From: Paenibacillus ihumii
GTDB taxonomy: Bacteria > Bacillota > Bacilli > Paenibacillales > Paenibacillaceae
Length of the DNA stretch: 64,000 bases
Reading direction: 5' to 3'
Assembly (NCBI RefSeq): GCF_001403875.1
Contig: NZ_LN884299.1
Location: 1,984,117-2,048,116, forward strand
The notes beneath the pieces are model-generated. The model was given only the letters and a program-made list of their open reading frames with translations. It was not told where the DNA came from and did not search any database. Position 1 is the stretch's first letter; each line of letters starts with the position of its first letter. Position numbers and translations under genes: made by a program. This document shows positions 49,955-58,007 of the stretch, one piece after another.

Positions 49955-50482
49955 ATGCCGGTAATTCAAATCGTAGGTTATAAAAACAGCGGAAAAACGA
50001 CGCTGATTGGCAAGCTGCTGCAAATCCTGAACGCCATGAATTTAAGAGTCGCGGTCATTAAGCATGATGTTCATGGATTCGAGGCGGATCGCGTGAGTAC
50101 CGATACGTTTCGCCATCGCCGCGCCGGCGCAGTCGCAACGGCAATTACTTCTCCCTGGCGCACGGCGATTATTGAGGAGCGGGAGACAAGGCTTCGCGAG
50201 CTGGTCAAGCATTTCGAAGATTATGACATGACGATTGTAGAAGGGTTTAAGCAGGAGACTTACCCGAAAATCGTTCTGATTCGCGATAAGGCGGATCTTC
50301 CACTGCTGCAGGAGCTGACGGAAGTCCGGGCCGCTGTGTTCAGGCAGGAGGCGGAGGGCTGTCTCGATAATGACGGAACGGGAGGCATTCTCGCCGGATC
50401 GGATTTGCCTTGCTATCATATAGATGACGTTGAAGAAATAGCCAAGCTCATCATCGTGTCGATTTTGTCGTTGGAAGAATGA
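49955..50482 (+). CDS. mobB: Molybdopterin-guanine dinucleotide biosynthesis adaptor protein
   Basis: A 175-residue GTP-binding protein that assists guanylylation of the molybdenum cofactor. P-loop VGYKNSGKTTLIGKLL, then VIKHDVHGFEADRVSTDT, DTFRHRRAGA and TIVEGFKQETYPKI, all standard MobB motifs. ATG after GAGAGGGGAGAGG. No mobA or moaA-E lies adjacent, so moeA-mobB is a partial set here. Confidence 0.93.
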   Translation: MPVIQIVGYKNSGKTTLIGKLLQILNAMNLRVAVIKHDVHGFEADRVSTDTFRHRRAGAVATAITSPWRTAIIEERETRLRELVKHFEDYDMTIVEGFKQETYPKIVLIRDKADLPLLQELTEVRAAVFRQEAEGCLDNDGTGGILAGSDLPCYHIDDVEEIAKLIIVSILSLEE

Positions 50483-50487
50483 GCAAG

Positions 50488-50523
50488 CAATCCCCTTCGG
50501 GCGTACCCGAAGGGGATTTTGCG
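50488..50523. terminator. Bidirectional terminator between mobB and xerS
   Basis: AATCCCCTTCGGG and CCCGAAGGGGATT form a perfect 13-bp stem with a short loop followed by TTTTG. Confidence 0.85.
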
Positions 50524-50540
50524 TTACTCAACCAGATCGA

Positions 50541-51629
50541 CTAAGTATCCGAGCTGGCCCGCCGCTCGATCGCTTCGGACATCGTTTTGTCCGTAAGATG
50601 CGCATATACTTCCGTTGTCTCGGTCGAGGCATGTCCCAGCTGTTCCTTTGTCTTGTAAATATCATTCTGCAAGTAGTAGTCGGTCGCGAAGGAATGCCGC
50701 AGCTTATGAACGGTTAAATAAGGCTTGCCGAAGCGCTTTGCATATTTAATGATCATGGCTTGAATGGCCCGCTTCGTCATCCGCTTGCCTTCCTTCTGGC
50801 CATTGGGAAGGGCAACGAACAGCGCCTTTTCCCGTTTTGGCGTGTTATATCGCGTCTGGCGCAGCTCCAGATACTCGATTAGCTCATCCTTGGACTGCTC
50901 GCGGAAATAGACGGGGGTCTTAAAGGTCTCATCATTGTTGCCCTTCCGGAATACATAAATGATTTTGTTGGCTAAATCCAGATCATCGACATTCAGGTTA
51001 ACCACCTCCGAGACGCGAAGCCCGGAGTTCAGGATCAGGCTGGCGATGCAGGCGTCCCTTTCCTTATTCAGCTCGTGGGCATATAAAGCTTGTTTATTAT
51101 TATGCACGTCTGCTCCATAGCCCTCGCGAATATACCCGATGAATTCCAGCAGCTCGTCGTCCTCCAGCAGCTTTCCCTTGAGCTTAGCAGCGGTATCCTT
51201 GGGCTTATGTATTCGTTTGATTTCAACCTTGGCCATAATATTGCGTTTGAGCAGGGGATAGAAATCCTCGTCCTCCGCAATTTGGCTCAAATAGTGGAAG
51301 AGAGAACGAAGCGAAGACATTTTGCGGGAGACGGTAATTTTGGAGTTGGCCCCTTCGATCCGCGTCGTCAAATACAAGCGAAAGCCTACGATGCTCTCCA
51401 TGCGGAGCGTCTCCAAATCCAGCAGCGTAATTTCGGCATTCGACTGTGCGGATGAGAGCCCCTCCGCGCGCAGCCAGCTAAAGAATGCTTCATAGTCCCG
51501 GATGTACTCCAGCAAGGTGGAGGGGGAGAGGTCAGGAAGCTTATAATCAATAAATTGCTGCACGAACCAAGGCATATGAACAACTCTCTCGTCCAGCTTT
51601 TTCCGATCGATTGCTTTTTGAATATTCAT
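50541..51629 (-). CDS. xerS: Tyrosine site-specific recombinase, XerS type
   Basis: A 362-residue tyrosine recombinase. The N-terminal domain (MPWFVQQFIDYKLPDLSPSTLLEYIRDYEAFFSWL) has the MPW-YK pattern and length of XerS rather than XerC/D. Catalytic residues: Arg in NSGLRVSEVVNL, His-x-x-Arg in VHKLRHSFATDYY, His in LGHASTETTEVY and the nucleophile Tyr in that last motif. XerS resolves chromosome dimers in streptococci without a partner. A frame open to 51701 exists, but the ATG at 51629 follows GGAGGT with 7-base spacing. Confidence 0.85.
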   Translation of the reverse strand: MNIQKAIDRKKLDERVVHMPWFVQQFIDYKLPDLSPSTLLEYIRDYEAFFSWLRAEGLSSAQSNAEITLLDLETLRMESIVGFRLYLTTRIEGANSKITVSRKMSSLRSLFHYLSQIAEDEDFYPLLKRNIMAKVEIKRIHKPKDTAAKLKGKLLEDDELLEFIGYIREGYGADVHNNKQALYAHELNKERDACIASLILNSGLRVSEVVNLNVDDLDLANKIIYVFRKGNNDETFKTPVYFREQSKDELIEYLELRQTRYNTPKREKALFVALPNGQKEGKRMTKRAIQAMIIKYAKRFGKPYLTVHKLRHSFATDYYLQNDIYKTKEQLGHASTETTEVYAHLTDKTMSEAIERRASSDT

Positions 51630-52053
51630 ACGGCGTACCTCCGATTCAAACGGTGATGCTTTTATTGTAGCATAAACCATGACCGGGCTGCCGCCAGCCA
51701 TAGGGGCAAAAGCCCTCAGGCTGAAAGCAGGTCAAAAACGCGAAATCAAATGAAGAGCCTAAAAAAGCATATAAATGAAAAATACAATACATGAAAAATT
51801 CACAATAGTAAAATCATTAGCTTCGACGCGCTCTAGCTGCTTCTCTCAAATCCAACATATATAACATTCTATCAACTATGAAGGTTTAAAAGGTAAAGAT
51901 GCCATCCTCATGTTATAATAAAAACACATCATCCATATTTCCTGATAAACAGTCTGCTGCCATTAGCAGTAGTTTTTTTGTGATTCTATCACTTAGCAAT
52001 GCTCACAATTTATATATTCTATTATTTTTATAAAAAAGAAGGGGCCTTACTTC
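51630..52053. other. 424-base AT-rich intergenic region
   Basis: Between divergent xerS and the DUF3900 gene. It contains two direct copies of ATGAAAAAT 16 bases apart (51775 and 51791), a TATAAT at about 51914 and a weak terminator-like hairpin (CTGCTG/TAGCAG, 51954-51969, with a T7 run to 51979) ahead of the DUF3900 gene. No gene is apparent. Confidence 0.5.
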
Positions 52054-53142
52054 ATGAATTTTAGCGTAATGTATTTATCCTTTTTCGTACTTCAGGTGGA
52101 AGGGAAGGAAGGACAAGCATCCAACTCGTACAAGCATTATCAAACGCTGGACGGGTATGAATACATGGACAGTGAAATCAAGCTGTTCCTGGACGGGGAA
52201 TTTGCGCGGATCGCCAAACGGAAGGTAGAGAAGAATCCGGCAGCCGAACAGGCGCCGACCAAAATCGGCCGCTTTATCGTGGAGCCTGGCCATGAGCTCG
52301 ACAGCAATCCGAACTTCAATATGTTTGCCCGATTGCGAGGGGCTGACAATAAGGAGGATTTCAAGAATGCATGCGACGATCTCGTGCGCAGCTACCTGGA
52401 TACGAGCTCGGTCCGCGGCGGTGCGCTGATTATCGTACAGGCAACCTTGCCGAAATATTCGGACGATCCTTTTATTTTCGTATTGAAATGCGATTTCGAG
52501 CAGAAAATCGCCCGAATATCGGATGAGCAGAGCTTGATAAGCCAGGTCGAAATGGCGATCAGTGCCCGGAATATGAAATCCATTCAATATCCCTACATGC
52601 TGGAGGAAGGCATGGTCGATGAATGGGAGCTGAAGATCCATCAGTCGTCCCATGCGCGATATTTTGAGGATTTCCTTAAATTCGTAAGCTATGAGATGTC
52701 TATCCCGGAGATCGTCAACGAGCAGGTCATGGAGTTTGTCCACACCTTTGTCGAGACGAAATGGCCGGATGAGAACGAAGAAGAGCGGCAGCAGATCGAG
52801 AAAGAGCTGGAGCTGTGGGCTGCAAGCGAGAAAAGGGATATCCAGGCGAAATGGGAGCCAGAGCAGGTCGTAGAGGCTGCCGAGCGCATTGTGGAAATCA
52901 AGCCGGAAATCGAGCTGAAATTCAGAATAGGCGATACGCTGGTCAAAGGGCGCCTGGCTGATTTTGGGGACCAGATTCATATCGCTCAGTTAGACGGGCG
53001 TTATGCGGTCATTCTTGAAGGAGATTCCTTTCTGTTTGATAAAGCATTTTCTCCAGTAGAGCTGCTTCAGCCAGAGCCGTTTGAGGTTGTAGCGAAGCGA
53101 ATTGCCGAGAAAAAGGTGGATGACGATGAGGTTCCGTTTTGA
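52054..53142 (+). CDS. DUF3900-domain protein
   Basis: A 362-residue cytoplasmic protein of a conserved Bacillales family (DUF3900) with no assigned function. The start NFSVMYLSFFVLQVEGKEGQASNSYKHYQTLDG, the segment TKIGRFIVEPGHEL and the block MKSIQYPYMLEEGMVDEWELKIHQSSHARYFEDFLKFV are strongly family-like. The length matches. ATG after AAGGGG. Monocistronic. Confidence 0.8.
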   Translation: MNFSVMYLSFFVLQVEGKEGQASNSYKHYQTLDGYEYMDSEIKLFLDGEFARIAKRKVEKNPAAEQAPTKIGRFIVEPGHELDSNPNFNMFARLRGADNKEDFKNACDDLVRSYLDTSSVRGGALIIVQATLPKYSDDPFIFVLKCDFEQKIARISDEQSLISQVEMAISARNMKSIQYPYMLEEGMVDEWELKIHQSSHARYFEDFLKFVSYEMSIPEIVNEQVMEFVHTFVETKWPDENEEERQQIEKELELWAASEKRDIQAKWEPEQVVEAAERIVEIKPEIELKFRIGDTLVKGRLADFGDQIHIAQLDGRYAVILEGDSFLFDKAFSPVELLQPEPFEVVAKRIAEKKVDDDEVPF

Positions 53143-53284
53143 TTCAAAACAATTAATATCGTTAATCAATTTATATTGTTAATGTCATTAATTAAACGGG
53201 CGTAAAGCTATTTTGGCTTTCCTTGCTTGTATTTCTCATATTTTTAATGTCATTAAATATATATGAATAAAGCAATCCCGAAAT

Positions 53285-53323
53285 AAAAAACAAACCTGAG
53301 GCTGTAGAACCCCAGGTTTGTCG
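53285..53323 (-). terminator. Terminator of ldh (minus strand)
   Basis: Reading the minus strand, ACAAACCTGGGG pairs with CCTCAGGTTTGT, followed by TTTTTTATTT. Confidence 0.8.
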
Positions 53324-53325
53324 TA

Positions 53326-54252
53326 TTATAGATCTAATTTTTTGATTTCGGATTTCAGCTTATTGGCCGAGTGCTGGAATTTCTCCAATTCCTCACCGCT
53401 CAGCTTCAAGTCGAGCACCTCGCGGACACCTGTCCGGTCAACGATGCTTGGCACGCCCAGATAGATATCGGATACGCCGTTATAATCCTGAAGCAGCGTG
53501 GATACGTTTAGTACGGAGCCATCGTCCTGAAGAATGGAGGTGACGATCCGGTCGAGTGCCAGAGCGATCGCGTAGAAGGTAGCGCCTTTGGCATTAATGA
53601 TCTCATAGGCTGCATTTTTGGTGCTGTTGAAAATATGGGTGCGTTCCTCCTCCGTGAATTCCAAATCGATGCCGGCCACATTGGCCAGGCTCCAGAGAGG
53701 AACCTCCGTGTCTCCGTGCTCGCCGATGATATGCGCATGGATACTGCGCGGATTGATTTGCTTGGCCTGGCCGATCAAATAGCGGAAGCGCGCACTGTCG
53801 AGCAGTGTACCGGAACCGATCACGCGGTGGGAAGGGAATCCGCTCTTCTTGAGCGATACGTAAGCCAGAATATCTACCGGATTAGTCGCAACGAGAATAA
53901 TTCCGTGGTTGTTGTATTTTACAATATTTTTGATAATCGTGTCGAAAATGCCGGCATTACGCTTTAACAGATCGATACGCGTCTCTCCCGGGGCTTGGGA
54001 CGCGCCGGCCGCGATAATGATAATATCCGCGTCCTTGCAATCGCTGTAGTCGCCAGCCCATAGCTTGACGCCGCCGGTAAAGGGGAGGCCATGGTTCATG
54101 TCCAGCGCCTCTCCGAGCGCTCTGTCTTTGTTCGCATCGATTAACACCAATTCGGATACCCGTTCACGCAGCAGTAATGTATAGGCGGTGGTAGCGCCTA
54201 CAGCTCCTGTGCCGATAATAACAACCCGGCTGGATCGTAATTGTGTAGTCAA
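53326..54252 (-). CDS. ldh: L-lactate dehydrogenase
   Basis: Reduces pyruvate to L-lactate with NADH during fermentation. The 308-residue protein has the Rossmann start VVIIGTGAVGATTAYTLL, ATNPVDILAYV, the proton relay His in IGEHGDTEVP and the substrate-binding Arg in the RYLIGQ region. An ATG at 54300 lacks a ribosome site; TTG 54252 follows AAGGAG and starts MTTQLRSSRVV right before the NAD site. Monocistronic, with its own promoter and terminator and a Rex-like box upstream. Confidence 0.93.
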   Translation of the reverse strand: MTTQLRSSRVVIIGTGAVGATTAYTLLLRERVSELVLIDANKDRALGEALDMNHGLPFTGGVKLWAGDYSDCKDADIIIIAAGASQAPGETRIDLLKRNAGIFDTIIKNIVKYNNHGIILVATNPVDILAYVSLKKSGFPSHRVIGSGTLLDSARFRYLIGQAKQINPRSIHAHIIGEHGDTEVPLWSLANVAGIDLEFTEEERTHIFNSTKNAAYEIINAKGATFYAIALALDRIVTSILQDDGSVLNVSTLLQDYNGVSDIYLGVPSIVDRTGVREVLDLKLSGEELEKFQHSANKLKSEIKKLDL

Positions 54253-54354
54253 CTCATCATCTCCTTCTAAGCTATGGCGGTATGTATTAACCTTCTTCAT
54301 TGTACATGAATCGATTAGAAATGAAAGTAAATTCTCAAAAGTTTAAACTATTGA

Positions 54355-54383
54355 ATTTTAAGCATTATTTCGGGAGTTTTCAA
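54355..54383 (-). promoter_or_regulatory. SigA-type promoter of ldh
   Basis: On the minus strand TTGAAA (54383-54378) and TAAAAT (54360-54355) are 17 bases apart, about 100 bases before the start codon. Confidence 0.55.
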
Positions 54384-54407
54384 CAAGCATAATGATATTT
54401 TGCTATT

Positions 54408-54425
54408 TTCTGAGATTTTTCACAG
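54408..54425. promoter_or_regulatory. Rex/FNR-like box upstream of ldh
   Basis: On the minus strand CTGTGAAAAATCTCAGAA matches TTGTGA-N6-TCACAA at ten of the twelve defined positions. It lies upstream of the -35 rather than over the promoter, so repression would have to work from there. Confidence 0.4.
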
Positions 54426-54441
54426 ATTTTAATGAGAACTT

Positions 54442-54469
54442 TGTAACCATAGGGTAACCTTTCTGTAAG
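54442..54469 (+). promoter_or_regulatory. WalR-type triple direct repeat upstream of the deacetylase gene
   Basis: TGTAAC-N5-GGTAAC-N5-TGTAAG, three hexamers in 11-base register. The WalR (YycF) consensus is TGTWAH-N5-TGTWAH. The last hexamer sits where the -35 of a promoter with -10 TATATT (54487-54492, spacer 17) should be, a layout suited to direct control of the wall deacetylase. Confidence 0.6.
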
Positions 54470-54521
54470 GACGAAACCCCTCGTTTTATATTATTCTAGT
54501 AATACACATAGAGAGAGGGAA

Positions 54522-55547
54522 ATGGTGATAATCATGATGATGTCGAACAACAAGCAGCTTGAGCCTAGGAGAAAGACTCGAAAAAAGTCGAGAAGAAGGT
54601 TGAGAAAGCCGATCATCTTTCTTGCCCTAGTATTATCCTCAATTGCGATAATTATGTCCGCAATCGCTGCGTCAGAGCATATGAACGTACGATCCGCCGG
54701 GATGAATACCGCATCTGTCGTTATCCCTAAATTGAACGGCGGCAACGAGAAGAACACGGAGCAGGGAATCATACCTGGAGAGAGTGAACAAGAACAGCAG
54801 ACTGATGCACCTTCAGCGTCTGGAAGCGATTCTGAGGCAAAAGACGCACTCCCCGAGAACAGCCAAGAGCCGGAAAGCCAGGCAGACTCCTCGGCTAACG
54901 CGACCAAGCCTGCTAAGGATTCGAAAGCCAGTGTACCTAAAGTGGTCTACCTGACTTTTGATGACGGGCCAAGCAAATATACCGATGATATTGTAGCTAT
55001 TCTGAACGAGCACGGCATTCATGCTACTTTCTTCGTGATCGGCAGCCAGATCAAGGGCCGTGAAGACTCCCTTAAGGCCGCTTCTGAGCAAGGAAACTAC
55101 ATCGGTTTACATAGCATGACCCACGATAAGAATATATTGTACAAAAGCGGCAGCTCCGCCAAGTTCCTCAAGGAATTCAGTAAAGTGCAGGGCATGGTAG
55201 AGGAGATTACAGGAACCGCTCCATGGCTCATTCGGGCACCTTATGGCAGTATGCCGCAAATCGGCAAGGAATTTCGGAACGACATCGTCAAAGCAGGGTT
55301 TAAGATGTGGGATTGGACCATTGACTCCAAGGATTGGAAATACACGAACCATCCGGATAAAGTCATGCAGGAAATCAAGAGCCAGACGCACCGGGATGTG
55401 GAAGTGATTTTGCTGCATGAGAAGAAACAGACCGTTGAGGTTCTGCCGCAGATCATTGAGTATTTAACCAATAAAGGATATGCCTTCGCGGTCTATAAGC
55501 CGGAGCAGCACTTTTCCGTGAATTTTGCGGACGATCAGCGCTTGTAG
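54522..55547 (+). CDS. Membrane-anchored polysaccharide (peptidoglycan) deacetylase
   Basis: A 341-residue protein. A short basic cytoplasmic end, a membrane anchor at about 30-50 (IIFLALVLSSIAIIMSAIA), an acidic Ser/Glu/Asp-rich linker to about 140, and a NodB deacetylase domain with YLTFDDGPSKYTDD, GLHSMTHD, WLIRAPYGSM and VILLHEKKQT. It probably de-N-acetylates peptidoglycan at the cell surface, like PdaC or PgdA. Several nearby ATG/GTG codons could be the start (54522-54540). The WalR-like repeat suggests control by WalRK, as known for pdaC of Bacillus subtilis. Confidence 0.88.
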   Translation: MVIIMMMSNNKQLEPRRKTRKKSRRRLRKPIIFLALVLSSIAIIMSAIAASEHMNVRSAGMNTASVVIPKLNGGNEKNTEQGIIPGESEQEQQTDAPSASGSDSEAKDALPENSQEPESQADSSANATKPAKDSKASVPKVVYLTFDDGPSKYTDDIVAILNEHGIHATFFVIGSQIKGREDSLKAASEQGNYIGLHSMTHDKNILYKSGSSAKFLKEFSKVQGMVEEITGTAPWLIRAPYGSMPQIGKEFRNDIVKAGFKMWDWTIDSKDWKYTNHPDKVMQEIKSQTHRDVEVILLHEKKQTVEVLPQIIEYLTNKGYAFAVYKPEQHFSVNFADDQRL

Positions 55548-55635
55548 GCACGCCTCTTAGGAAGCTATTAATCTGCGATTCTCCTGTATGATATAATTGA
55601 TCTGCAGGTTCAACTGGTAAGTGAGGTGCTGATAT

Positions 55636-56919
55636 TTGAGCTTATGGTGCAAATTAACCGGAGCAGTGCTGATTTCCTGCCTGCTTATCACAGGGTGCTC
55701 CTCCAAGCCAAGCGAGGTGGCACCCCCGGTTCAGGAGGAAGCCGCCGAGGAAGGGCAGGTCATTACGATCGAGAACCCTGAAGCGCTGGCGGAGCCGACA
55801 TCCGCCAATAAGTCCGTGAATATGGAAGAGGGGAAGCGGTATCAAATCCAGACCAGGCTTACGGATTTCCATCTTCTCAGCGAAAGCGCAGGCATTGCCT
55901 GGGGATCAACGCGCAGCGAGCTGCGGCTGTATCTGACCCAGAACAGCGGCAAGACATGGACAAGCATATCACCGGCCGCCTCGGTCCAATTTCCATACCA
56001 TCCGAAATATAATCGGGATATCTTCTTTATCGATGCATCGCATGGCTGGATCGTCCGGAACCCGGTCGGCTCAAGCGATGCCATCGTACTGCGTACCCAG
56101 GATGGAGGAGCGACCTGGAAGATCGCTTCGCTGCCGGGCTCGGATAAAGTGGAGGCGATCTATTTCGCGGATCACACTCATGGCTGGATATTGGCGGCCA
56201 GATCGTATCCGGACAAAGAGGAGAAGTCGTTGTACCAGACGCAGGACGGAGGAGCGACCTGGTCCAAAATCATGAGCAGCCCGTCTATGGCGGACGCATC
56301 GCAAGACCATATGCTTCCAAGCACTGGGAGCGAGATTTCGATGGTATTCCGCGACCGGCTGCACGGTTACGTCAGTATGATCAACTCGGGCATTCCCAAG
56401 CTATATGTTACCGATAACGGCGGCGTCAGCTGGTCCGAGATCAAGGAGTTCTTCTCCACTGCCAAATATAAATCCTGTGAGAGGTTTGTAGCGGGCGAAC
56501 TGCAATTTTTCGCCAATGAAACTTTAAGCGGCTGGATTCCCATTGGTTGCGTGAAGGAGGGCAGCACGAAATTCAATGGTTATTACACGGCTGATAATGG
56601 AGCTTCCTGGCGCCTGGCGCCTTTTGAATCTTTCTGGCAGAGCGGGTTGAACGAATCGCTGCCTCCTTCTTTTATAAGTAGCGGGGAGGGCTGGCTGTAC
56701 TTCCAGTCGCAGATATATCATACTTTGGATCAGGGCAAGAGCTGGACGGCGCTGCCGGAGAGCAAGGTTCTGACCGAGATTCTGGCGGAGTATCCAGAGA
56801 TCGTTAAGCTGGAATTCTCGAGCGATCAGGTGGGCTGGCTGCTTGCGGCTCAAAGCAACCAGAAGCGCTCTCTACTGCTGCAGACCTTAGATGGAGGTAT
56901 CAGCTGGCGGGTACTATAG
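55636..56919 (+). CDS. Lipoprotein with Asp-box (BNR/YCF48-like) repeats, beta-propeller
   Basis: A 427-residue surface lipoprotein. Lipobox LITGC (Cys21). The body has seven Asp-box motifs: QNSGKTW, two QDGGATW, DNGGVSW, DNGASW, DQGKSW and LDGGISW, which points to a propeller fold as in sialidases or YCF48 proteins. No catalytic residues for sialidase are evident. Role unknown, possibly extracellular assembly or binding. TTG start, 6 bases after GAGGTG. Monocistronic with its own terminator. Confidence 0.82.
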   Translation: MSLWCKLTGAVLISCLLITGCSSKPSEVAPPVQEEAAEEGQVITIENPEALAEPTSANKSVNMEEGKRYQIQTRLTDFHLLSESAGIAWGSTRSELRLYLTQNSGKTWTSISPAASVQFPYHPKYNRDIFFIDASHGWIVRNPVGSSDAIVLRTQDGGATWKIASLPGSDKVEAIYFADHTHGWILAARSYPDKEEKSLYQTQDGGATWSKIMSSPSMADASQDHMLPSTGSEISMVFRDRLHGYVSMINSGIPKLYVTDNGGVSWSEIKEFFSTAKYKSCERFVAGELQFFANETLSGWIPIGCVKEGSTKFNGYYTADNGASWRLAPFESFWQSGLNESLPPSFISSGEGWLYFQSQIYHTLDQGKSWTALPESKVLTEILAEYPEIVKLEFSSDQVGWLLAAQSNQKRSLLLQTLDGGISWRVL

Positions 56920-56929
56920 CTAAATGCAA

Positions 56930-56978
56930 GAGCCATTTACTCCTGGAAGGATGGGAGTAGATGGCTCATTCTTTTTTG
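56930..56978 (+). terminator. Terminator after the Asp-box lipoprotein
   Basis: GAGCCATTTACTCC and GGGAGTAGATGGCTC form a long stem followed by ATTCTTTTTT. Confidence 0.8.
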
Positions 56979-57000
56979 AAAATGAGATTATTTATTTTAT

Positions 57001-57018
57001 TTGTGAAAATAATCACAA
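57001..57018. promoter_or_regulatory. Perfect TTGTGA-N6-TCACAA box (FNR/Rex type)
   Basis: TTGTGAAAATAATCACAA has all twelve defined positions. Its centre is 41-42 bases before the start site predicted from the extended -10 at 57036-57044, the classic class II activator position of FNR/CRP-type proteins. Confidence 0.75.
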
Positions 57019-57035
57019 AATAATACGGCTGATTG

Positions 57036-57044
57036 TGATATATT
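57036..57044 (+). promoter_or_regulatory. Extended -10 promoter of the small Cys-rich gene
   Basis: TG-N-TATATT (57036-57044) with no -35, as expected for an activator-dependent promoter. The same ATTGTGATATATT string precedes the c-di-AMP riboswitch. Confidence 0.6.
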
Positions 57045-57102
57045 TTACTCAGAAGGAACAATGCTTCACTTCACCTACTTGAATCCTATAGGAGTGATTG
57101 AG

Positions 57103-57294
57103 ATGAACACGAATAAACAAGACCAAGTGACCCGCAACCTGCTCCAATTTTGCTACAATTGCGAGGATGCTCATCTGTGCACCACAGAAGAAGCTTGCAA
57201 GGCCTGTTGGGCGGAAAACGGATTGTACGAGGAGGAGGCAGAAGCAGCCGGGGCGGAGGAGACTCGTCAATTGCTGCAATTCTACTATGCATAG
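57103..57294 (+). CDS. Small Cys-rich protein of unknown function
   Basis: A 63-residue cytoplasmic protein. A cluster of five cysteines (FCYNCEDAHLC, then ACKAC) is followed by an acidic Glu/Ala-rich helix and the ending LLQFYYA. The cysteines fit binding of zinc or an iron-sulfur cluster. I do not recognise the family. An ATG at 57061 would add 14 residues, but ATG 57103 follows AGGAGTGATTGAG. The gene is alone between strong terminators and behind an FNR/Rex box, so it is probably induced when oxygen or redox state changes. Confidence 0.75.
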   Translation: MNTNKQDQVTRNLLQFCYNCEDAHLCTTEEACKACWAENGLYEEEAEAAGAEETRQLLQFYYA

Positions 57295-57314
57295 TCCCAT
57301 ATTCAGGGCAGGGT

Positions 57315-57365
57315 CAACATAACCTTCGGTTCAGGGATTTAGAACCGGAGGTTATGTTGTTTTTA
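57315..57365 (+). terminator. Terminator after the Cys-rich gene
   Basis: CAACATAACC...GGTTC and GAACC...GGTTATGTTG form a stem of about 18 bp with one mismatch, followed by TTTTT. Confidence 0.85.
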
Positions 57366-57497
57366 GCATGGAAATTATGATCCGGGCTATGACAAGTTTC
57401 ACTCCCCATGGCATATACATAGAAGTGAAGAACAGGGATGACCAAAGAACCATTTCATATGTGTTTTTACCGGCGTGAATGTAAGGGAGGGAGAAGG

Positions 57498-57917
57498 ATG
57501 CAAGCTTGGGTGGAAATGTTCAGCGTCATGAATACTGCGCTTCCTATTTTCTTCATTATCATCCTAGGGATCATTCTCATTTCTGTAGGCCGGGGAATAC
57601 TGCGTTACGTATTGAACTCCAAACAGCCGCTGCTCACGGTCCAAACAGTTATCGTAGGCAAACGTACCGAGGTTTCTCATCGCCATAATACGGAGACGTC
57701 AGTCAGTCAGTCGGACAGCAAATACTACATAACGTTTGAGGTCGAGAGCGGAGACCGCTTGGAATTTCCAGTGAGCGGATATGAGTATGGACAATGTGCG
57801 GAAGGAGATCGGGGCAAGTTATCTTTTCAAGGGAACCGTTATTTGGGATTCGAGCGTCTGGCCAAATCGTCCCTGAATATCGATGAAGGATTTCGTGATT
57901 ACAGGAGAAATTATTGA
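57498..57917 (+). CDS. DUF2500-domain membrane protein
   Basis: A 139-residue protein with one N-terminal membrane helix (about 14-40, ALPIFFIIILGIILISVGRG) and a DUF2500 domain after it (LLTVQTVIVGKRTEVSHRHN, SKYYITFEVESGDRLEFPVSGYEYG, EGDRGKLSFQG). Function unknown. A longer frame starts at 57438, but ATG 57498 follows GGGAGGGAGAAGG. Confidence 0.8.
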   Translation: MQAWVEMFSVMNTALPIFFIIILGIILISVGRGILRYVLNSKQPLLTVQTVIVGKRTEVSHRHNTETSVSQSDSKYYITFEVESGDRLEFPVSGYEYGQCAEGDRGKLSFQGNRYLGFERLAKSSLNIDEGFRDYRRNY

Positions 57918-57964
57918 ATAGCCGCTGATAATGACCGGGTGCCTGGTCGGTACCTTATGAAAAT

Positions 57965-57995
57965 AAAAAGAGCTGCCCGCAAAGGCAGCTTTTTC
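57965..57995. terminator. Bidirectional terminator between DUF2500 and the amine oxidase gene
   Basis: AAAAAGAGCTGCC and GGCAGCTTTTT with a short loop lie between convergent genes. Confidence 0.8.
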
Positions 57996-58007
57996 GTATT
58001 TGTACTC

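Noticed and set aside
51775..51800. Possible dif-like site next to xerS (two ATGAAAAAT copies)
   Set aside because: The copies are direct repeats in AT-rich sequence and do not show the two inverted 11-bp arms of a dif site.
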